Part shown: positions 12,481 to 22,200 of the stretch, piece by piece
How the letters are laid out: each line of letters opens with the position of its first letter
Numbering within the stretch: the first letter of the stretch is position 1
Source of the DNA: Lonicera japonica
Lineage: Eukaryota; Streptophyta; Magnoliopsida; Dipsacales; Caprifoliaceae
Assembly: GCA_021464415.1 (NCBI GenBank)
Contig: CM038471.1
Coordinates: 71,836,851-71,900,850 of the forward strand
DNA length: 64,000 bases
Reading direction: 5' to 3'
The notes under the pieces: model-generated
Seen by the model: only the letters and a program-made list of their open reading frames with translations
What the model was told of the DNA's origin: nothing
The model's database searches: none
Made by a program: the position numbers and the translations under genes

Positions 12481-13303
12481 TAGACTGCTAGAGTGAGAGA
12501 GAGAGTAGATTTTTGCGAAGGTAAAAAGAGCTTCTCAGGGTCTATTCCGGATGTCCGTTTCCCTGTATCTTTCTGAACTTTACTCTCATGTTTTCCTTGG
12601 GTGAAGATGTTTCACTCAGAAGGCAGTTTTCGGATTTCTTTGCTCTCCGTAGGGTGATGGTCCGAGGTTTTCCAAATCATCTCTTCTGTATCGTGCTGAA
12701 AAGAAAATTTGCTTGAAAGTTCAATCTCTGATCTTTATTCTTTTCTTAGTTTTCTCTTTTGGTGGGCCCACACCGTATTCTGTTTTTCGATGCCCTTATT
12801 TCTCCCTCTTTTGGGAAAGACTTTTCCTGGCCCTCTCTGTTTTTGACCAGGAGTCCTTTTGTCCCTTTGTCGTGATCAGGAGCCTTACTCACCCAAAACG
12901 AAGCCCTGAGCCGGTCTTGGCCTAGCTGTCACTTTTGGTGTGGCTCTCCCTGTCACTCTGCATTTCTGTTTCTCTCGCTCGCTCTGGGCGTTCATACGGG
13001 TTCTTTCTCTTTTCTACTTTTTCAATTTTTTTCTATTCCCGTTTTATCGTGGCATTCTGCCTTTTCTCATTTATTTGATGGTCTCGGTCCTTCTGTGAGA
13101 TCAGAGACTACTTTTAATCGCGGCATTCTGTTTTCGCATTTTTTTTTTTTTTTTTTTCGGAGAGATGATTTGGAAGTTTTCTCTTTGAACTTTTTATCAT
13201 GGGTGTGCGGTTTTTAGCAATTTTCCGAAAACTGCTTCTCCGAAGTGCCTCTGCAGAAGATAAAATGAGACAAAGGTCAAAAAAATCAGGGAGGAGGGGG
13301 GAT
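12481..13303. other. Non-coding spacer of the retrotransposon
   Basis: Pyrimidine-rich sequence with a T-run near 13139-13157. I see no recognisable gene or repeat. Confidence 0.5.
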
Positions 13304-13387
13304 TGTCGCGCGACATTTCGGTGCCTGGCTCTTTGTCGCGCGACAATGTGGCCATTTGTCGCGCGACAAACTGACCCACCATATAAA
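13304..13387 (+). promoter_or_regulatory. Promoter of the antisense PMD gene: three palindromes plus TATA box
   Basis: Perfect TGTCGCGCGACA palindromes at 13304-13315, 13334-13345 and 13357-13368 are followed 13 bp later by TATAAA at 13382-13387. A CT-rich leader follows, and the first ATG of the gene is at 13535. Same design as the LTR promoter and the promoter at 17594-17703. Confidence 0.75.
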
Positions 13388-13534
13388 CCCCTTGCTGAGC
13401 TCATTCCACCTCATTCTCTCCTTTCTCTTTCTCTCTCTAGCTCTCTTTTTCTCTCTTTTCTTCTCTCCCAAGCGCGGAAGCTCTGCCGTGTTTTTGACTT
13501 TTCCGACCTTTTCACATATATTCTACCTATATTG

Positions 13535-16500
13535 ATGGACCCTGCTCATCTCGACCGATTGGAGGGTGACCAGGAGGAGGTCACCTTTACTGACGCTCAG
13601 GGCGTTCTTCGCTGCAGCCCTCATCACGACGACTGGGCGGACTTGGACTGGTATGATGAGGATGGGATAGACCGCGGTCGGGCGGTGGTCTATCGGGATG
13701 CTATCCGAGCTGCTCCGGTCCCGGACGTCCCGTGGCTTTTGATGGAGCCCGTTTCTCACGAGATTCGTCGTCGATCTCTGATATGTCTTCTTTCGTGCAT
13801 TTATCTGTTCTGCTTCTTGTCGTTTCCTGTATTCGTTTTAGATAATGTTAGTATGCATGTCTGACTAGGAATAACGCCCGATTTTTAGCGAACACATACT
13901 TTTACCTGTGATACCTCTTAGTTTAGAAAATTACATAATGTACCCCCATAACTCTATAACTCTCATAATTACACCAAAGTACCCTCAGGTTTTGGAAAAT
14001 TACATAATTTACACCTATAGCCTTATAACTCTCATTATTACACCAAAGTACCCTCAGGTTTTGGAAATTACATAATTTACCCTTATAACCCCATAACTCT
14101 CATAATTACACCAAAATACCCTCAGGTTTTGGAAATTACATAATTTACACCTATAGCCTTATTACACCAAAGTACCCTCAGGTTTTGGAAATTACATAAT
14201 TTACCCTTATAACCCCATAACTCTCATAATTGCACCAAAGTACCCTCAGTTTTTAGAAAATTACATAATTTACCCCTATAGCTTTATAACTCTCATAATT
14301 ACACCAAAGTACCCTCAGTTTTTAGAAAATTACATAATTTACACCTATAGCCCTATAACTCTCATAATTACACCAAAGTACCCTCAGTTTTTGGAAATTA
14401 CATAATTTACCCTCATAACCCCATAACTCTCATAATTACACCAAAGTACCCTCAGGTTTTGGAAAATTACATAACTTACACCTATAGCCTTATAACTCTC
14501 ATAATTACACCAAAGTACCCTCAGTTTTTAGAAAATTACATAATTTACACCTATAGCCCTATAACTCTCATAATTACACCAAAGTACCCTCAGGTTTTGG
14601 AAATTACATAATTTACCCTCATAACCCCATAACTCTCATAATTACACCAAAGTACCCTCATAACCTCATACTCGTTCCTTTGTCTGCAGTGGGTTGGCCG
14701 CGGTTGGGGTTCCCCCAACGCTATATCTTCGGAGTGGCGACGGGCACCGGCCCCTGTCCAGGAGTTGATTCTCGCGACTCCTTTTGGCTCCCTCTTCGAC
14801 GCCCTCCCCGAGCGAGTATCTAGGGCGACAGTTTTAGTATCGGCTCTGGCTTGCCACTGGTGGGACACCACCCATACCTTTCACTGGAGCTGGGGGGAGA
14901 TGACGATGACCCCCCTCGATTTGTTTGCTTTGACCGGGATCCCTTCAGGGGGGGTCCCCATCCAGATCGACGTCCCCTTGCGTCTGACAGCCGAGGGCAT
15001 CGTTAGTTCATTAGGATGGTTTCCGGAGCGACGGAGTTCCGGCGACACGATTCCTCGGGGCGTCTTGGTTACGCGGTTAGCCACAGAGAGGGCTCGACTA
15101 GCTGCTTCAGGGGTTCCTATGACCCGTCAGGAGGCGCGCCAGTATGCCCGCGTCTTTCTTCTATTGACACTCCATGATTTATTCGAGGCTCGTGGTGGGG
15201 ACACGGCTCATCTTTGGTGGTTGCCCTATCTTCGGGACTTCAGCCTCATGTTTGACTACGACTGGGGAGGCTTCATTCTTGCAGTCCTTTACGATGCCAT
15301 GGACCAGGTCTCTCGTCATTTAGCCCTGAACCTCAAGGGCTTTTCTTTGCTGTGGGAGGTACATTTTTTAGTCTTTCTGTCTTTGCTTCAGTTCTTTGCT
15401 CATTACTTGTTGATCATTGCTGATTTCTTCTATCTTTCCTTTTCAGAGCTGGTTTGTAGCTTATACCCGTCTGGGTCGCGCCCAGGTGGATCTCCTCGTT
15501 GAGAACGAGGACCAGTTCCCTTTTCTCCGCCGATTCATCGCGGGGAACTATAGGGCTCCCTATGTATACCGGACTCGGGAGACCGGAGCTGCTGCTGTCC
15601 ATGACCTGCGGGAGGAGCAGGTAAGAATATTTTTAGTTTTCTTGCTTTTCAATAGTCAGATAGAGTAGAATATATAAAATACTGAAATAAAATCTTATTC
15701 TCTTTTCAGATTGAGTGGGCCCCTTGGGGTGATCTGGGTCCTCATCATGGGTATGGTCGTGCTCTGACCGCCTCGAGGACCAGGCGGCTTATCCGGGATG
15801 AGTACGGCCTTCTCTTCTACTTGGGTGAGAGGGTCATTCGTCAGCACACGCCATCCCAGTGGCCTCGTGTTCCATTGTTCCCTCCTGTTCTGATGAGGCG
15901 GACGGGCGAGATCGACCCGGTGACGGTGCAGGCTTTGGTTGACGGACTCGGCTTCCAGACGTTCGTCGAGGAGGGAGACTATGCTATTTTTGCTGCCCGT
16001 TACCTGATGAGGGAGCCGAAGGGGACTCGGGGACGGGTCTTCTATGAGAGGTATCGGGCATTGGGGGTGATCCTCATTATATACGGGGACAGACCCATTT
16101 AGCTAGGGTGGTTCCGGGTCATCTGCCACCTGTCCCCGATCAGAGGGACAACATTCCGGATTCTGAGGATGAGGATCCTGAGGGAGAGAGGGATGTTCCT
16201 GCTGCGGCTGAGGGCGGTGGTCGGCCAGAGGGCGAGGGAGGTGATGCGACAGCCGTTCCGGAGCCGTCACCTCAGGCGACACCTGCGGGGGAGCAGCGCG
16301 CTGAGGGCTTCGAGTTTCCCACCGGCCCTTCCGTGTCTCCGGGGGGCCTTTTTGCTGCTGCTGAGGCTGCTGAGGGGAGAGCGGGATTTTCTGAGAGGTC
16401 CTGGGAGCCCGCGGACCTTGGGGCAGATTTTGATCAGTTTGGGCGGACTCCTCCCGCGGCGGCGACTACTCCTTCTAGTGGGGTACCTCCTTTGGGGGCG

Positions 16501-17276
16501 ACGGCCATGGTGGATCCTCCGGGGGTCCGAACATACGCTACGTTGACCCCTCTACCGGCGACTGTCATGGGGCCTCCCGCCCGATCTCCGGGCTTTGGTG
16601 GCTCATCCTCTCGTCCACCCTTGTTCCCCATTCGTGAGGAGGGAGGGTCTTCTTCTGCAGCTGCTCCTGCGGGGTCATCCATTTCGTGGGTAGATCTACC
16701 TCCACTCCCCAGAGATATTTCTTATGTCGGCGCGGGCCTATGTCGATATTCTGTCCCGGAGTATCCCCTTCCCGAGGATACTTTTGATTTCTTGGGTGGT
16801 CGTTCTGATGATGAGGTATCTTCTTCAACTTCTCCTGATACTTTCATGTTTATATCTATTTATTTTGACTGTGCTGATTCTCCTTTTATTATATGTCTTT
16901 TTTACAGAGAGTGGGTGTACGGGTGGCGGATCTACGGGCCTGGTATGCCCAGTATTTCTACAGCTGGAACTTGCTCCAGTACGTCGGTCGAGACCCTCCA
17001 GCCTACATGCGTGACTATCAGAGGGCTATCGACATCTCTTTACGGCCGGACGACCCCCTGACTTCCTCCCATGCCCGGACGGATTCTCGGAGGAGCAGTA
17101 GTCGGACTTCCAGGCGTTCCCGATCGTCGGTGATCCGTCCTACGGCACCGGTTCAGTCTACGGGGCCTTCTCAGGCGGCAGTTCCTCCTGTTCCCGGCGT
17201 CCCAGTTGTTGATCTTACCCCCGAGGAGGGCTCGGGAGATAGTGGGAGCGTGTCAAAACGCGCCCGAGTAGATTAG
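13535..17276 (+). CDS. Plant mobile domain (PMD/MAIL-like) protein, antisense accessory gene of the retrotransposon
   Basis: An intron-containing gene opposite to gag-pol. Exon 1 starts at ATG 13535; its donor is uncertain (13784 or 13846). Later exons: about 14697-15358, 15447-15620, 15710-16815, 16908-17276, all with GT-AG borders. The core segment HTFHWSWGEMTMTPLDLFAL with a following GIP is the hallmark of the plant mobile domain, a family shared by host MAIN/MAIL proteins and transposons. The C-terminal part is acidic and proline/glycine-rich, then Arg/Ser-rich, and ends in SVSKRARVD with a possible nuclear signal. The frame breaks at a GGGGG run (16063-16067): coding potential continues in the frame expected if one base were missing. 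Intron 1 holds a 68-bp minisatellite. Function unproven; a chromatin or anti-silencing role is inference. Confidence 0.75.
13925..14670. repeat. Minisatellite of about 68 bp in intron 1 of the PMD gene
   Basis: About eleven AT-rich units with the words ACCAAAGTACCCTCAG, AAATTACATAATTTAC and CCATAACTCTCATAATTA. The period is about 68 bp, with one shortened unit (about 56 bp) near 14110-14166. Confidence 0.9.
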
Positions 17277-17593
17277 TTTTCCCTTTCTGCACTAAGTTGT
17301 TAGTTTTGGACAGATGTGTTTAGACAGATATTTAAAAACTGTTCTTTTATTGGTTTTATAAAATATCTTTATCTGTGTTTGATTATACTTTTATTCTCTG
17401 TCTGTGCAAGATATATACATATATATATATAAGAGTCGGTAATTTAAAAGTCATACCTTGTAGTGTAGTGATACTTATGTTTCCTGCAAAAAAAAAGAAC
17501 AAAGTGAGAACAGAAAAGCATCCAGAAGTGATTCTTTTGGCAAAGATGACCATTATGTATAAGGAAAAAAGTAGGGTGCCCCCCAGATGGGTT

Positions 17594-17703
17594 TGTCGCG
17601 CGACAATCTCTCCTGGACATGGGTTTGTCGCGCGACACTTCCCCCTGAAAATGGGTTTGTCGCGCGACAAACAGGTACAGGACCCTCTTTTTTGCTATAA
17701 ATA
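17594..17703 (+). promoter_or_regulatory. Promoter of the second antisense gene: three palindromes plus TATA box
   Basis: Perfect TGTCGCGCGACA palindromes start at 17594, 17626 and 17658, exactly 32 bp apart. They are followed by TATAAATA at 17696-17703, and the start codon is at 17742, 38 bp after the TATA box. Confidence 0.78.
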
Positions 17704-17741
17704 CACCCATCTTCCTTCCTTCATCCCCACACCTCTCCAAA

Positions 17742-18998
17742 ATGTCTTCCTACCGTACCAACTCTGATTTTTCTTATGTTAAAGCTCGAGATGCTCTGAT
17801 ATCTTCTGAAAATGGTTTGAACTTTGGTGCATTCAGTCCTTTGGCGGGCTGGTGCCATCGTCCTGTAGATTTCTCCTTTCTGTTAGGTGCCTTGTATTTC
17901 TGGAGTCCTGCGGACCATCTCTTCCGTTTTGGACTAGATGAGCTCTGCCCAACCTATGAGGAGTTCTCCTGGCTGTTACGTTCTGACGTTCGTCTCCCGA
18001 TGGCAGTTCCTATAGAAGGAATCGGTCCCCGCGACATGCTAATTGCTCTGTTAGCCATTCCCCAAGCGGCCTGCGATGGTTTCATTGTCGACGGTCTCCT
18101 TGAGCTCCACAAAATGGTGAGGTTCTTTCATCGTTATGAAGATAGGGCCTCTTACGGCGTGGGGCGTACTGCAGCGGCCCTGATTTGCCTGGTTTCTGAT
18201 ATGCTGCTGGTGACGGGTTATTCCCGTGTTGATCCGACTATCTTGAGTCTGATTTACCAGGCTAGAAATGGGGAGTCTATAGTGCCGATCATTCTTGCAG
18301 AGACCTTGAATGGTCTTGATGATGTTCAACGGGGGGCCTCGCCCTTCTTTCGGGGGAGCCCGCGTCTGCTATACATGTGGCTACTAGAGCGCTTTCGATC
18401 GGTGGGTTTCAGCGGAGTTCGGCTCGACAATCCGACTCATTTCTTCCATCGGCCTCTCTTTGGTGCTTTGACCATGTCTTCCTCTGATTGGACGGTGTGG
18501 TTTTCGGAGAACTTTCGGGCTATCCGGTGGAACATTCCTTGGTGGAAGCTGAGGGCGATGGTACTTAGCACTGGGGGTCAGAACTACGTTCGGCTCCGCG
18601 GGCTCTGGTTTACCTCCTTTTATCTCCCAGGTCGTCTTCTTCGGCAGTTCAACGTTCCTCAGGATATTCCTCTCGGCCCGAACAACTTCTCCTCTGAGTC
18701 CAAATTTGTGACCCAGCATGTCTCCCTATCAGTAGAGAGGATGTGGCGTGCTCGATTGACTCGGCGGTTTAACTATGCTCGTTTTGGTATTTCCAGGCCC
18801 CTCCGGGCTGACATTATCCGCTCTTCCTGGCAATCTCTAGAAGGAGGGCTGACTGATGACCCCTTTCAAATGGAGTGGTTCCGATTCATGGATTCTGAGC
18901 CTGCAGAGGATGGCATTGTCTTTGCGTACCAGATTTTGGATGAGGCTCGAATTGATTTGGCCGCTGAGGACCCAGTGTGGCCAACCCCTAGGGATTAG
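17742..18998 (+). CDS. Uncharacterised plant retrotransposon-associated protein (DUF7745-like), antisense accessory gene
   Basis: An intact single-exon gene of 418 codons opposite to pol. Its start is the first ATG after a TATA box and palindrome cluster. The protein has a Trp/Phe/Arg-rich globular composition without a signal peptide or clear membrane segment. The central part (LLELHKMVRFF, then a PTILSLIYQARNGESIVPII-like stretch, a gap, and RLLYMWLLERF) and the downstream LRGLWFTSFYLPGRLLRQF resemble a family of plant proteins I recall as DUF7745, common in large retrotransposons and of unknown function. It ends 228 bp from the convergent pol stop. No enzymatic motif was recognised. The open frame, unlike its PMD neighbour, suggests it is still selected or very young. 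Confidence 0.7.
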   Translation: MSSYRTNSDFSYVKARDALISSENGLNFGAFSPLAGWCHRPVDFSFLLGALYFWSPADHLFRFGLDELCPTYEEFSWLLRSDVRLPMAVPIEGIGPRDMLIALLAIPQAACDGFIVDGLLELHKMVRFFHRYEDRASYGVGRTAAALICLVSDMLLVTGYSRVDPTILSLIYQARNGESIVPIILAETLNGLDDVQRGASPFFRGSPRLLYMWLLERFRSVGFSGVRLDNPTHFFHRPLFGALTMSSSDWTVWFSENFRAIRWNIPWWKLRAMVLSTGGQNYVRLRGLWFTSFYLPGRLLRQFNVPQDIPLGPNNFSSESKFVTQHVSLSVERMWRARLTRRFNYARFGISRPLRADIIRSSWQSLEGGLTDDPFQMEWFRFMDSEPAEDGIVFAYQILDEARIDLAAEDPVWPTPRD

Positions 18999-19085
18999 TT
19001 TCTTCTTTGTATGCTGTACTTCCTTTGTAACTCTCGGTGTTCTGAACCACCTCTTTAATAATATATGAAGGGACTTTTTATGAGA

Positions 19086-19091
19086 AATAAA
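19086..19091 (+). terminator. Poly(A) signal of the second antisense gene
   Basis: AATAAA 88 bp after the stop codon at 18998, in the gap between this gene and the convergent pol end at 19226. Confidence 0.5.
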
Positions 19092-19225
19092 TTTCTTTAC
19101 AAAGCTTTAAACCGGGCCTGAAGTCACTTCTCAGGTTGCCTACGTTCCCCCCTTTTTGATTTTTTCCAGAAAATACAATATTCGAGTTGGGGCTCAGGTT
19201 TACGTAGTTCTTATACATGTCGTGC

Positions 19226-22200
19226 TTATTGATAATACTTCTTCAGTCGGTCCATGTTGACTGGTGAATGTAGTAACTGCCCGTCTAGGTCAGTGAGTAT
19301 AGCGGCGCCCCCTGTATTGATTTCTTTGACGATATACGGCCCTGTCCACTTCTGCCCGAACTTTCCCCTCGGATCTCTGGCTGGCTCTCGAATTTCTTTC
19401 AACACGATGTCATTTTCAGTGATACCCCGAGTCCTCACTCTCTGGTTAAATGCTCGAGCGATTCTCTTCTGATATCCTTGATGGTGGTATGCGGCTTTCA
19501 ATCTTTTCTCATCTAGTAAGGCTAGCTCGTTATAACGTGCCCGAACCCACTCCAGTTCATTGACCTGATTCTCTAGCATTACTCTGAGGGAAGGGACCTC
19601 TAACTCGACAGGGAGGACTGCTTCCATCCCGTATGTAAGCGAGAACGGGGTTGCCCCGGTAGAGACCCTTTCGGTGGTGCGGTATCCCCACAATGCATAT
19701 GGTAATTTCTCCGGCCAGTCCCGGCAGGTGTCGGTCATCTTGCTTAGGATATTCTTCAAATTCTTGTTGGCGGCTTCAACTGCCCCATTGGTTTGTGGTC
19801 TATATGGCGAAGATTTGTGTCGGGTGATACCGTATTCCTCCATGACTGTATTAGCTTCTCCTTCGAAGTGGGTGCCGTTATCTGAGATGATCTCATGTGG
19901 GACCCCATATCGGCAGACAATATTCCTTTTGATGAATCGGGCAACTTTCCTGGCATCCAGGGTTTGGTAAGATTCGGCTTCCACCCATTTGGTGAAGTAG
20001 TCGATGGCTACTAGTATGAATTCATGGCCGTTGCTGGCTTTGGGTGAGACTTTCCCAATGACGTCAATTCCCCAGGCTGAAAAAGGCCAGGGAGCAGTCA
20101 TGTTGTACAACTCTTTTGGAGGAAGCTTCTGGGACTTAGCATAAATTTGGCATTTGTGACAACGGCGTACATGATCAGCGCAGTCAGTTTGTAGGGTAGA
20201 CCAGAAATACCCTTGCCTGATGATCTTGCGGGCAAGCGTATGCCCGCTCATATGAGGTCCGCAATCGCCCCCATGTATCTGATCCATCATTCTAACTGAT
20301 TCTTCTTCGGTGAGACATTGAAGATGAGTCCCGTCGTAGTTCCTCTTATATAATCTTCCGGCACAGAGTATGAATCCTGATGCTAGTCTCCTGAGTGTGA
20401 CCCGTGTTCTCTTGTCTGCTTTCTCGGGATACTGATGGTTCTTCAGCAGGTTCCAGATATCATAAAACCAAACGGTTGAGTCACCGTCTTTTTCAATTTC
20501 CACCTCAAGGGTCATGCAGTGCGCGGGTCCTGATTTCTTTTGTACCGTGAGGGTTATTTCTTCCATCCCCTCCGAAATATCGATCATAGATGCCAGGGTT
20601 GCCAATGCGTCAGCAAAACTGTTCTGGGACCTGGGGATATAGTAAAACTCCACACGCTCGAACCTTCCTGCGACTTCTTCTAGTCGGGCGAGGTAAGGGA
20701 CCAATTTCTCATCTCTGATCTTCCATTCCTTCAGAACTTGATGGACCACTAGTGCTGAATCTCCGTATACCTGTATCCTCCTTATACCCCTTTGAAAAGC
20801 GATCTCTAACCCGAGTATGCAGGCTTCATATTCGGCCATATTGTTGGTGCAGAAGAAGTCCAGTCGATATGATACCGGGGAGTGAGTTTGGTCTGGAGAG
20901 ACTAACAGGATGCCTATCCCGTTTCCGTTCCGATTGGCGGCCCCGTCAAAGTACAACCTCCAGTCTTCATTGATCTCGACGTTCATGATGGTTTCGTCCG
21001 GGAATTCGGCTTCTTCTATCATGTCTCCCAATATCGGATTGTGGGCCAGGTAATCAGCTATGATCTTGCCTTTGACTGCCTTCTGGGTCATGTAGGTGAT
21101 GTCGAATTCGGAGAGTAGAAATAACCATTTTGCCATTCGATTCGAGAGAGCCGGTTTCTCGAAGAGGTATTTCAACGGATCAATCTGTGATGCCAGGATG
21201 ACTGGAAAAACTAGCATGTAGTGCCGTAGTTTCTGTGTTACCCAGACGAGAGCGGTACACGATTTTTCCAATGGTGTGTAGTTTATCTCAAATGGGGATA
21301 GCTTTTTGCTGAGGAAATAGATGGCCTGCTCCTTTCGGGTATCGGTGAGGTGTTGGGCTAGCATTGCTCCCGCGGCTGAATCAGTGACGGTTAGGTATAG
21401 GATTAGTGGTAGTCCGGTCTGAGGCGGGGCTAACACTGGGGGCTTGGAGAGGTAATCTTTGATTTTGTCAAAAGCCTCCTGGCATTGATCGTTCCATTCT
21501 CCTGTTGAAGACTTCCTCAGGAGTTTGAAGATGGGTTCGCACTTTTGAGTGAGCTGAGAGATAAACCTACTGATGTACTGCAGATTACCCAAAAAACCCC
21601 GGATTTCTCTCTCGGTACGAGGCTCGGGCATGTCTTGGATAGCTTGAACTTTAGCGGGGTCCATCTCGATTCCTTTCTTACTGACGACATATCCCAGGAG
21701 TTTTCCTTTGGTTACCCCGAACACACATTTCTGCGGATTGAGTCTCATCTGATACTGGCGGAGCCGATCAAAGAAGGCTCGCAAGGCTGATACGTGGCCT
21801 TCCCTCTCTTTTGACTTGATTATCATGTCGTCTACATACACCTCTACTTCTTTGTGAATCATGTCGTGAAAGATAGCCGTAGCTGCCCTCTGATATGTTG
21901 CCCCGGCGTTCTTCAGCCCAAACGGCATAACGGTGTAGCAGTATGTTCCCCACGGTGTGATAAATGCTGTTTTCTCCTGGTGATCCGGGTGCATCTTGAT
22001 CTGGTTATATACGGCAAAACCATCCACAAATGACTTCAGGGCGTGGTTGGCAGTATTATCTACTATCAAATCGATGTTGGGCAATGGAAAATCGTCCTTT
22101 GGACAAGCTTTATTGAGATCCCGGTAATCCACACACATGCGGACTTTCCCGTTAGCCTTTGGAACAGGCACGATGTTGGCTAACCACGAGGGGTACTCGA

